Source: Arthrobacter sp. Edens01
GTDB lineage: Bacteria > Actinomycetota > Actinomycetes > Actinomycetales > Micrococcaceae
Length of the DNA: 64,000 bases
Reading direction: 5' to 3'
NCBI RefSeq assembly: GCF_001307035.1
Contig: NZ_LKIU01000002.1
Coordinates: 789,088 to 853,087 of the forward strand
The position numbers were made by a program, and so were the translations under genes. This document shows positions 25,638-32,236 of this stretch, piece after piece. The notes below the pieces were generated by a model. That model ran no database searches. It saw only the letters and a list, made by a program, of their open reading frames with translations, and was not told the DNA's origin. Positions within the stretch are counted from its first letter, which is position 1, and every line of letters starts with the position of its first letter.

Positions 25638-26585
25638 TTAACCCAGGCTGGGGGCGTGCGACGGCGGGAGCGGAATGTAGATGTTCCCGGTAGTGACTCC
25701 GCCGGTGCACACCTCCTCCGCGTCTGCGTCGTCGCCGCTGGCCGGGGGCACCGCTACTTCGGGCTCCACGGCCAGGAGGCGCAGTGCGCCCGCCGCCTCG
25801 TGGGCTGCAGGACGTGCCTCGGGCAGACGGTTGGTCATGGCGCGCAGCAGTTCCACCCAGTCGCTGCCAAGCGACTCGGGGATTTCGGGGTCGCGCAGCA
25901 GCCGGGCAACGGCTGCTTCGACAATCGGACCGGGGAATGCTTTCTCTCCGGTGAGGGATTCAAGAAGTACCAGTCCAAGCGAGTAAATGTCCGTGGAGGG
26001 TGAGACTGTACCGCCCTGGGCTTGTTCGGGGCTGAGGTAGTTTGCCGTGCCGATCGTCGCACCGTGGGCTGTGGCGACGGTTGCCTCCACCATGCGGGCA
26101 ATGCCGAAATCGGTGAGCTTGGGGTAGAGCCGGGAGTCGTGCTCCGCCTGCGGGTAGAGCAGGATGTTTGCCGGCTTCACATCCCGGTGGATGACGCCGT
26201 TGGAATGGACGTAGCCCAGCGCGTCGGCCAGGTCTGCCCCCAGGGAGGCTACGGATACAGCCGGCAGCGGCCCGGATTTCAAGGTCCGGCGCAGGTCCGG
26301 GCCGTCCACAAGTTCCATGACCAGGTAATTCAGGACCTGTTCGTCTTCCTCATGGTGCAGGCCGGCGTCAAGAAGGGTGACCAGGCCCGGGTGATTCAGG
26401 GTTGCCAGCAGCAGTGTCTCGGTGTGCTGGCGGCGGTAGTCGTCGTCCTCCTGGGCGCTGGGACGGAAGACCTTGACGGCGACTTCGCGGCCAAGGTTCT
26501 CATCCATCGCCCGGTACACGGACGCAGCGCCACCGGAGCCGATCAGGTCGGTGGTGCGGTAACGCTGCCCCAGGAATAAGTCCAC
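25638..26585 (-). CDS. Serine/threonine protein kinase, cytosolic PknB-like (315 aa)
   Basis: Hanks-type kinase. The Gly-rich loop is LIGSGGAASVYRA (about 14-26), the ATP-binding Lys is in VAVKVF, the catalytic loop is IHRDVKPANILL (about 132-143), the Mg motif is LTDFGIARM (about 157-165) and the activation segment ends GTANYLSPEQ. The kinase domain fills residues 8-265. The short C-terminal tail has no transmembrane segment, PASTA or other sensor domain, unlike most actinobacterial Pkn proteins. GTG at 26585 has GAGGA 5 nt upstream; GTG at 26597 is an alternative. Substrate unknown. Confidence 0.88.
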   Translation of the reverse strand: MDLFLGQRYRTTDLIGSGGAASVYRAMDENLGREVAVKVFRPSAQEDDDYRRQHTETLLLATLNHPGLVTLLDAGLHHEEDEQVLNYLVMELVDGPDLRRTLKSGPLPAVSVASLGADLADALGYVHSNGVIHRDVKPANILLYPQAEHDSRLYPKLTDFGIARMVEATVATAHGATIGTANYLSPEQAQGGTVSPSTDIYSLGLVLLESLTGEKAFPGPIVEAAVARLLRDPEIPESLGSDWVELLRAMTNRLPEARPAAHEAAGALRLLAVEPEVAVPPASGDDADAEEVCTGGVTTGNIYIPLPPSHAPSLG

Positions 26586-26676
26586 GGGCGTCCTCACTTA
26601 GGGGTTGAACTGCGGGGATGGGTCAATGGACGGATCATGCTCGATGAATATCGAAAGCACACTTACTAATCTCATG

Positions 26677-26688
26677 TCAGTGTACTGA
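26677..26688. promoter_or_regulatory. Candidate operator TCAGT-GT-ACTGA upstream of the kinase gene
   Basis: A perfect 5-bp inverted repeat with a 2-nt spacer in an AT-richer intergenic stretch (26598-26784) between the hydrolase and kinase genes. TTACTAAT and TGATTACT flank it as a further imperfect inverted pair. No regulator is assigned. Confidence 0.3.
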
Positions 26689-26784
26689 TTACTCGATCCT
26701 ATCCTGTCCGGACACCCTTCCCGCGCAGATCTCTCCCGCCGTAACCAACTCTTGACCTGCGGCTGCCGCTGCCGGGGAGGATTC

Positions 26785-27576
26785 CTACCCGCCGAGAAAC
26801 TCGAGGGCTGCGGTCTTAAACGCCCGCGAGGTCACGGCATTCGCATGTCTGCGCCCGGGCAGGAGCAGCAGGTCAGCCTTTCCGTTCAGCTCTGCCAGCT
26901 GCGGAGCGCTCACAGCCAGTTCATCCTGGTCTCCGGCAACCAGCAGCAGCGGCATGGAGGGAACGGACTCCGCTGGACGGAAGGGCTCTTCCTTGATGGC
27001 CTCAATCAGCGTGAACAGCGCCTCGAGGTTATTGCTGGGGACTATCTGCGCCATCTTCAAAAGGTCGGCGCTGACCGGGTCCGGGACCGGAGTGCCTTCT
27101 GACAGGAACTTCCGTGCACCCTCCAGATCGAAGTCAGCCAGCGGATCGCCGGCGCCGGGACCTCCAAGGACCATGCGGTGCACCAGCTGCGGGGCAGCTG
27201 CGCCGAACTCCCAGGCGAGCCTTGAGCCCAGGGAATAACCGATCACGTCCACACCAGACGCCGGATCCGCGTCAACCAGCGGGGTAACGCCGGACTCATC
27301 CAGCAGCTCAAGAATTGCCTTACGAATCCGGCTGGGCCGGTAGTGTTCCCTCTCTTCGGGGCTGCCGCTGAGTCCGTGGCCGGGAAGGTCCACGGTGATG
27401 ACCCGGCGGCCTGCGCCGGTCAGGGCGCCTATCCATCCGGTGGAGGCCCAGTTCATCTCCGCGGAGGAGGCGAAGCCGTGCAGGGCCAGCACCGGGCGCA
27501 GCACGCTGCCGCCGTCGGGCTCGTGAATCTGGCTGTGCAGGAGCGGGGAGGTGCTGTCCAGGGTTCCGGCGCCCAT
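26785..27576 (-). CDS. Alpha/beta hydrolase, probable catalytic half of a split AcoC-like E2 (263 aa)
   Basis: Alpha/beta-hydrolase fold enzyme. HG at LALHGFASS is the oxyanion segment, the nucleophile is S115 in VIGYSLGSR, the acid D216 or D218 in LLVAGDQDEL, and the base H244 in PGRRHANAV, so the triad is intact. The ATG lies one base after the stop of the lipoyl-protein gene in an operon with E1 alpha and beta. In Pseudomonas-type AcoC the lipoyl domain and an alpha/beta hydrolase are one chain of about 370 residues; here lipoyl protein (109) plus this one (263) give 372. A role as acyltransferase or thioesterase of the complex is inference. Confidence 0.85.
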   Translation of the reverse strand: MGAGTLDSTSPLLHSQIHEPDGGSVLRPVLALHGFASSAEMNWASTGWIGALTGAGRRVITVDLPGHGLSGSPEEREHYRPSRIRKAILELLDESGVTPLVDADPASGVDVIGYSLGSRLAWEFGAAAPQLVHRMVLGGPGAGDPLADFDLEGARKFLSEGTPVPDPVSADLLKMAQIVPSNNLEALFTLIEAIKEEPFRPAESVPSMPLLLVAGDQDELAVSAPQLAELNGKADLLLLPGRRHANAVTSRAFKTAALEFLGG

Positions 27577-27577
27577 C

Positions 27578-27907
27578 TCAGTCCTCATCAAGGACCGCGG
27601 ACAGGCGGACCCGGCGGCGTGCCGGCGCCTCCTGCGGTACGGTGCCGACAATGCCGGCGGTGTCGTCGGGAACTTCGAAGACTACGAGGGGTTCGCCCAC
27701 GTTGATCTTCTCTCCGGCTTCGCCGTAGACGCGGGCAACGACGCCGGCCTGCGGGGACGGCAGCTCAACAGCAGACTTGCTGGTTTCCACCTCAACCAGC
27801 GGCTGGTTGCGCTCAACCTGGTCGCCGGGGGCAACCAGCCATTCCAGGACGGTGGCCTCGATCAGGCCTTCACCAAGGTCGGGCAGGGGGAAAGAAATTT
27901 CAGCCAC
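27578..27907 (-). CDS. Free-standing lipoyl-domain protein (E2 lipoyl carrier, 109 aa)
   Basis: Single biotinyl/lipoyl-attachment domain of a 2-oxoacid dehydrogenase complex. The N-terminus EISFPLPDLGEGLIEATVLEW is that of E2 chains, and the lipoylation site is K44 in VEVETSKSAVELP. The domain ends near residue 80, followed by about 25 residues rich in Arg/Pro and a stop. There is no peripheral-subunit-binding domain and no HxxxDG acyltransferase domain. GTG at 27907 overlaps the E1 beta stop by 8 bases; the hydrolase gene starts one base after its stop. A classical E2 would need another 300 residues. Confidence 0.9.
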   Translation of the reverse strand: MAEISFPLPDLGEGLIEATVLEWLVAPGDQVERNQPLVEVETSKSAVELPSPQAGVVARVYGEAGEKINVGEPLVVFEVPDDTAGIVGTVPQEAPARRRVRLSAVLDED

Positions 27908-28940
27908 GCCGGTACTCCAATACTCGCTGGATCCCAAAAAGGATGCGGTCAATGTTCGGGATGTATTCGTCTTCCAGGTCACCCGAGGGATACGGTACGT
28001 CGAATCCGGTCACTCGCTCCACCGGGGCCTTGAGTGTGTCGAAACAGTGCTGCGTGATGAGTGCGGCAACTTCCGCCCCCAGTCCCGCGGTGAGCGGGGC
28101 TTCATGGACGACGACGGCGCGGCGCGTCTTGGAAACCGAGGCAGCCAGGCCTTCGGCGTCGATCGGCTTCAGCCAGCGCAGGTCCAGCACCTCGATTTCG
28201 ATTCCGTCCTCGGCGGCAAGCTCGGCCACCTGCAGGCAGCGCGCCACCATGGCGCCCCAGGCGACCAGGGTCAGGTGCCTGCCCTCGCGGACCACCTGTG
28301 AACCGTGCAGGTTTCCGGGAGTGCCCGTGTCCACGGTGTCCTTCTGCCAGTAGCGGGACTTCGGCTCCATGAAGATGACCGGGTCCGGCTGGGCGGCGGC
28401 ATGCTTGAGCAGGTGGTAGGCCTGGTGGGGGCTCGACGGAGAGACGACCTTCAGGCCCGGAACGTGCGCGAAGAGCGCCTCGAGGGACTCGCCGTGGTGT
28501 TCGGGTGCACGGATGCCGCCGAAGCTGGGAACGCGGAGCGTGACCGGCATGGGCATGGTGCCGCGGCTGCGGTAGTTCATGCGTGCCAGCTGGGTGATGA
28601 TCTGGTTCACCGCGGGGTAGGCAAAACCGTCGAACTGCACCTCGGGGATGGGGTGGAAGCCGGCCATCGCCAGTCCCACGGACATACCGAGGATGCCTGA
28701 CTCGGCCAGTGGAGTATCGAAAACCCGATCAGCTCCGAACTGCTTCTGCAGTCCGTCAGTGATCCGGAAAACCCCGCCGAGCCGTCCCACGTCTTCACCC
28801 AGCACTACGGCCTTGGGATCCTCGGCCAGGATCTCGGCGAGTGCACGGTTCAGCGCAGCCTGCATGGACATGGTCTCTACGGTGCCGGCGGGGGCATCAG
28901 CCTCCATGGGCCGGGCTCCTTCGGTCAATTGGCTAGACAT
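27900..28940 (-). CDS. 2-oxoacid dehydrogenase E1 component, beta subunit (346 aa)
   Basis: Thiamine-diphosphate-dependent dehydrogenase, beta chain. VLGEDVGRLGGVFRITDGLQ carries the TPP-activating Glu, and FDTPLAESGILGMSVGLAMAG, PEVQFDGFAYPAVNQI and LRVPSFGGIRAPEHHGESLEALFAHVPGLKVVSPSSPHQAYHLL follow in family order. The C-terminal transketolase domain (LTLVAWGAMV onward) is complete. It resembles actinobacterial branched-chain (BkdB-like) and acetoin E1 beta chains alike. ATG at 28940 overlaps the E1 alpha stop by 8 bases. The substrate cannot be settled from sequence. Confidence 0.92.
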   Translation of the reverse strand: MSSQLTEGARPMEADAPAGTVETMSMQAALNRALAEILAEDPKAVVLGEDVGRLGGVFRITDGLQKQFGADRVFDTPLAESGILGMSVGLAMAGFHPIPEVQFDGFAYPAVNQIITQLARMNYRSRGTMPMPVTLRVPSFGGIRAPEHHGESLEALFAHVPGLKVVSPSSPHQAYHLLKHAAAQPDPVIFMEPKSRYWQKDTVDTGTPGNLHGSQVVREGRHLTLVAWGAMVARCLQVAELAAEDGIEIEVLDLRWLKPIDAEGLAASVSKTRRAVVVHEAPLTAGLGAEVAALITQHCFDTLKAPVERVTGFDVPYPSGDLEDEYIPNIDRILFGIQRVLEYRRG

Positions 28941-29988
28941 GCTCGGATTCCTCCCGCCAGGCGCGGGCCTGGGCCTTGAGTGCGTCGGTGGGTTCGGCGA
29001 AGACGTAGTCGAACATCTCCTGGCCGGGGCGGGGTTTCAGCGCCTGTACACCTTCGCGGACTGTTTCGGTGTGTGCCTTTGCCTCTGCTCCGGCGTTGTC
29101 CAGGAATGCCTGGTCTGCGGCACCGCTCTCCAGGAGCAGGTGTGCCAGGCGTGCAACGGGATCCTCGCCGCCGTCGCGCCGTTCCTCGTCGAGGGTGCGG
29201 TACCGCCCGGGATCGTCGCTGGTTGAATGCGGTCCGCGGCGGTAGGTCATAGCTTCAATGAGCACCGGCCCGTTCCCGGAGCGTGCGTGCTTCAGGGCCG
29301 CCCGTGTTGCCCGGACGACGGCGGGGGCGTCGTTGCCGTCGACGGTCACCGCGGCCATTCCATACCCGGCGGCCCGGGCTGCCACGGTGCCGCCTGCCAC
29401 CTGTTCCTCGGTGGGCAGCGAGATGGCCCAGCCGTTGTTTTGGACGAAGAACACCACCGGAGCTTTGAGTACGCCGGCGAAGTTCATGGCTTCATGGACG
29501 TCGCCCTGCGAGCTTGCACCGTCGCCGAAGTAGGTGATGGCCGCCGGCAGGCCGCCGGTTTCATCCTCTGACCGGACAACGTCTGCAGCGCCCAGGCGCT
29601 GGCCATGGGCCCAGCCGACGGCGTGCAGCACCGAGCCGCCCACGACGGCCTGGATCGGTGCCAGCCGGGTAGTGACCGGATTGTAAAGGCCTCCGTGCCA
29701 GCTGGCCTTGTGTGTGGACATGTACTCCACCATGTCCACGCCAAGGGTTAGGGCGACGCCCATCTCGCGGTAGGTCGGAAACGCAAAGTCGCGCGAGGTA
29801 TCCAGGGCGAACGCGCTGCCCACCTGCGCAGCTTCCTGGCCAAGTTCCGGTGCGTAGCCGGGCAGGATGCCCTGCCGCTGCCAGGCGACGGCAGCGAGGT
29901 CAAGTTCCCTGGTGGAAATAAGCAGTTTGTACAGCTGCCGCAGTTCCTCGGCGGTGAGCTCGGGGATGCTCGTTGTATCTAGGTCCAT
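28933..29988 (-). CDS. 2-oxoacid dehydrogenase E1 component, alpha subunit (351 aa)
   Basis: TPP-binding alpha chain. The TPP motif is YFGDGASSQGDVHEAMNFAGV ... VQNNGWAIS (GDG-x~27-NN, about 167-204). AFPTYREMGVALTLG and YRRGPHSTSDDPGRYR (phosphorylation-loop region in eukaryotic homologues) are in order. ATG at 29988 is chosen since a TACGTT box ends 6 nt upstream; an upstream start at 30072 would add 28 residues without family similarity. First gene of the operon E1 alpha - E1 beta - lipoyl protein - hydrolase. An Lrp/AsnC gene lies about 0.9 kb upstream, divergent, which fits branched-chain 2-oxoacid catabolism. Confidence 0.92.
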   Translation of the reverse strand: MDLDTTSIPELTAEELRQLYKLLISTRELDLAAVAWQRQGILPGYAPELGQEAAQVGSAFALDTSRDFAFPTYREMGVALTLGVDMVEYMSTHKASWHGGLYNPVTTRLAPIQAVVGGSVLHAVGWAHGQRLGAADVVRSEDETGGLPAAITYFGDGASSQGDVHEAMNFAGVLKAPVVFFVQNNGWAISLPTEEQVAGGTVAARAAGYGMAAVTVDGNDAPAVVRATRAALKHARSGNGPVLIEAMTYRRGPHSTSDDPGRYRTLDEERRDGGEDPVARLAHLLLESGAADQAFLDNAGAEAKAHTETVREGVQALKPRPGQEMFDYVFAEPTDALKAQARAWREESEHV

Positions 29989-29994
29989 GAGGGA

Positions 29995-30000
29995 AACGTA
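29995..30000 (-). promoter_or_regulatory. -10 box TACGTT, leaderless promoter of the E1 operon
   Basis: On the minus strand TACGTT ends 6 nt before the E1 alpha ATG (gap TCCCTC). The preceding GTTACGT overlaps the box and could be part of a regulator site. Confidence 0.5.
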
Positions 30001-30385
30001 ACGTGAGTCACCAGACTCTGCAATACGCATCACAAACGGTAGGCACAGTGCGCAGATCGTCAATCGCATCACTCAAGTACCTATACAAAGTGCAAAGACC
30101 CGCAAGCTGCTGAGTGTTCGGTCGGGGCGCCGGAACGTGCGGCTCCCGCGGCTGGAGCCGGATCAGGAAAACGAAAGCGCCCTCCCGGCCGGGAGTACCG
30201 GGGCGGCTCTTTTCGGGGTAAGCACATGAAGCGTTCGCAGCGCAGGACTGGCATTTATTTTATTTCCGGGTATGGTCTGGGTATCCGGTCTTTACGAATA
30301 AACCGGGTTTCTGAGTGTAGGCATAAAGTTAGGCGGCCTGAGGAAATTCCCGGCCCGCCGCTTACCAGTCGCTGAGGAGTGCACA
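30001..30385. other. Intergenic region between the E1 operon and the 36-aa protein gene
   Basis: About 385 bases with no convincing gene. It holds the E1 alpha promoter at one end and, presumably, the promoter of the small basic-protein gene at the other (AT-rich stretch 30250-30335). In the middle, CTCCCGGCCGGGAG (about 30182-30195) is a perfect 14-base palindrome inside a longer imperfect hairpin flanked by CGAAA and TTTTCG (about 30171-30217), which looks like a terminator reading rightward although no gene upstream needs one. Confidence 0.5.
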
Positions 30386-30496
30386 TTGTCGGGAAACGCA
30401 AAAAAGCCAGGCAAGTCCATCAAGGAGAAACGCGCCGAGAAGCGGGCCAAGTCGGCCGGTGCTGAGCCGGCCCCCCGTAAGCGCAAGGGCCAGTAG
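30386..30496 (+). CDS. Small basic protein (36 aa), conserved-looking
   Basis: TTG at 30386 has GAGGAG (30374-30379) 6 nt upstream. The product begins SGNAKKPGKSIKEKRAEKRA and continues through a short acidic/proline spacer to PRKRKGQ. It is 36% Lys/Arg and probably nucleic-acid- or ribosome-associated, but this is inference. I recall similar 'KxPxKSxKEKRAxKRAK' short proteins in other Actinobacteria. It is too short for routine gene calling. A hairpin at 30514-30564 follows the stop. Confidence 0.7.
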   Translation: MSGNAKKPGKSIKEKRAEKRAKSAGAEPAPRKRKGQ

Positions 30497-30895
30497 CAGC
30501 CCTACGTAGTTGAGCAGGTGCGGCCGGTGCGTGGCCATGAGGCTGCGCACCGGCCCGCACCTGCGCAAACGCTTCAGGCGGACGGGCAGCGGACGTTACT
30601 TTCCTGCCTTGATTTTTCACCCGCATCACTTACTGCATGGGGAATTCCGCAATTCACCGCGGCTGCGTTTTATATCCGCGGGAACGGAATTTCCGGCGGC
30701 AAATAGTATTTTCAATTCTGTGCCCGCAGGTCCGTTTTTCGCTTCTTGCACGGTGCCGGCCTGTAATTCATTCCGTGCGTGGCGCGCTGCAGCAGGGCTG
30801 CCGTGCCGCTAAAGTTCCCACAGGGGCAGTGCCACGTCCCTGATCCGGACGGTTGTCCGGTTCTTCTCCGGAACTTCCTGTACGGAAAGGTTGCC
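30497..30895. other. Structured, AT-richer intergenic region upstream of the Lrp gene
   Basis: About 400 bases without a convincing gene. Contents: (1) a hairpin at 30514-30564, GCAGGTGCGG/CCGCACCTGC enclosing CCGGTGCG/CGCACCGG, which may terminate the 36-aa gene but lacks a T-run; (2) an AT-rich stretch 30600-30780, clearly lower in GC than its surroundings; (3) a nested hairpin at 30641-30694 (GGAATTCCG with CGGAATTTCC, enclosing CCGCGG with CCGCGG). It probably carries the lrp promoter and regulator sites, or a small RNA. Confidence 0.5.
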
Positions 30896-31393
30896 ATGGC
30901 AACAGATCAGCTTGACGCCCGGATCGTGTCCCTTTTTACCGATGACCCTCGGATGTCGGTCCTGGAGGCTTCGCGGAAGCTGAAGGTTGCACGGGCAACC
31001 GTGCAGGCCAGGCTGGACCGCATGCAGCGAAGCGGCGTCATTGCAGGTTGGGGACCCCGGTTGGATCCGGCCGCGCTGGGCTATGTTGTCACCGCGTATT
31101 GCTCCCTGACGATCCGCCAGGACATGGGCCATGATGCTGTGGTAGCCGCGCTGGCAGAGATCCCCGAAGTGCAGGAAGTTCATACCGTGTCGGGGGAAAG
31201 CGACCTCATTGCCCGTGTCGCCGCTCGGTCAAACTCAGACCTGCAGCGGGTAATCGACTCCATGGTTGCCACTGGCGCCGTGCTCAGGTCTTCCTCGGTC
31301 ATTGTGCTCAACACCCACTTCGAGGGACGCATGCTCCCGCTTCTGCACGCGGCAGCCGGTGCCGAGGCCAAGGAGTCCGGGCAAAGCGCGTAA
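30896..31393 (+). CDS. Lrp/AsnC-family transcriptional regulator (165 aa)
   Basis: Feast/famine regulator. Residues 5-60 hold the winged helix (LDARIVSLFTDDPRMSVLEASRKLKVARATVQARLDRMQRSGVI), then VTAYCSLTIRQ begins the RAM ligand-binding domain with EVHTVSGESDLIARVAA (about 96-112). ATG at 30896 has GGAAAGG ending 5 nt upstream; upstream in-frame starts would add a 39-residue Cys/Pro-rich stretch. It is divergent from the E1 alpha/beta operon, and Lrp-type proteins (BkdR) regulate branched-chain 2-oxoacid dehydrogenases in Pseudomonas, so that operon is the likely target. Confidence 0.9.
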   Translation: MATDQLDARIVSLFTDDPRMSVLEASRKLKVARATVQARLDRMQRSGVIAGWGPRLDPAALGYVVTAYCSLTIRQDMGHDAVVAALAEIPEVQEVHTVSGESDLIARVAARSNSDLQRVIDSMVATGAVLRSSSVIVLNTHFEGRMLPLLHAAAGAEAKESGQSA

Positions 31394-31431
31394 CGTTCCC
31401 GGTTCAAAGCGCCTGGAACCCAGGGTGATGA

Positions 31432-31454
31432 GTTAGAGTCGGCATGACTCTTAC
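31432..31454. promoter_or_regulatory. Candidate NrtR operator overlapping the nad operon promoter
   Basis: GTTAGAGTC and GACTCTTAC form a 9-bp inverted repeat with one mismatch and a 5-nt spacer (GGCAT). The left arm contains a TAGAGT -10 box (31434-31439), so a bound repressor would block RNA polymerase. It lies 47 bases before the nrtR ATG. The link to NrtR is by position only. Confidence 0.55.
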
Positions 31455-31500
31455 TTAGCTCCTGCGGGCACAGGCCCGCGTCCCGGGAAGGCCACGACTG

Positions 31501-32235
31501 ATGAGCCCCAGATATGCCAACGTCTCGGAGCGGGAGCAGGAACCGCCGTCGCTGGCCATCTCAACGGTGATTTTCGCGCTCCGCCCGGATCCTGACACGG
31601 GCAGCCTGACGCTCTGGCTGCCGCTCGTCCGTCGGATCCGGCAGCCTTACCTCGATCTGTGGGCACTGCCGGGAGGGCCGCTGCAGCCCAGCGAATCACT
31701 CCAGGATGCCGCAGCGCGCAACCTGCAGGAGACCACCGGGCTGCAGCCAAGCTATCTGGAACAGCTGTACGCCTTCGGCGGCCCGGACCGCTCTCCGTCC
31801 CCCAGGGTTGTCTCGATCGTGTACTGGGCCCTGGTGCAGCCGGACGAGGCCGCCCTGGCCCGGCAGGACGAAAACGTTGCCTGGTTCCGGGCGGACAAAG
31901 TTGGAACGCTGGCCTTTGACCACAACCAGATTGTTGACTATGCGCTCTGGCGGCTCCGGAACAAGCTTGAATACGGCACCGTGGCCTATGCGTTCCTGGG
32001 TCCCACTTTCACCCTGGCGCAGGTCCGGGAGGTCTACGAGGCTGTTCTGGGGCGTGGCCTGGACCCTGCCAACTTCCGCCGCCAACTCCAGGCCTCCGTG
32101 CACATTGAACCCACCGACGGATACCTTCAGGGCGGCCGCCACCGCCCGCCGCGGCTGTACCGGTATGCGGGCCCGGATCCCCGGACGGATTCATTCCCCG
32201 CGAGCCAGGCACGCCCTCAAGCAACGGAGCACTGA
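31501..32235 (+). CDS. nrtR: NrtR-like Nudix-domain transcriptional regulator of NAD synthesis (244 aa)
   Basis: N-terminal Nudix-like domain (about 18-150) fused to a C-terminal winged helix (about 155-235: LEYGTVAYAFLGPTFTLAQVREVYEAVLGRGLDPANFRRQL). The Nudix box is degenerate: GGPLQPSESLQDAAARNLQETTGL has RNLQET where active enzymes have REUxEE, so it is expected to bind an NAD-related ligand such as ADP-ribose without efficient hydrolysis, as NrtR proteins do. ATG at 31501 follows GGGAAGG. The gene heads an operon with nadA, nadC and a desulfurase; the nadA ATG lies one base after its stop. Confidence 0.9.
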   Translation: MSPRYANVSEREQEPPSLAISTVIFALRPDPDTGSLTLWLPLVRRIRQPYLDLWALPGGPLQPSESLQDAAARNLQETTGLQPSYLEQLYAFGGPDRSPSPRVVSIVYWALVQPDEAALARQDENVAWFRADKVGTLAFDHNQIVDYALWRLRNKLEYGTVAYAFLGPTFTLAQVREVYEAVLGRGLDPANFRRQLQASVHIEPTDGYLQGGRHRPPRLYRYAGPDPRTDSFPASQARPQATEH

Positions 32236-32236
32236 G

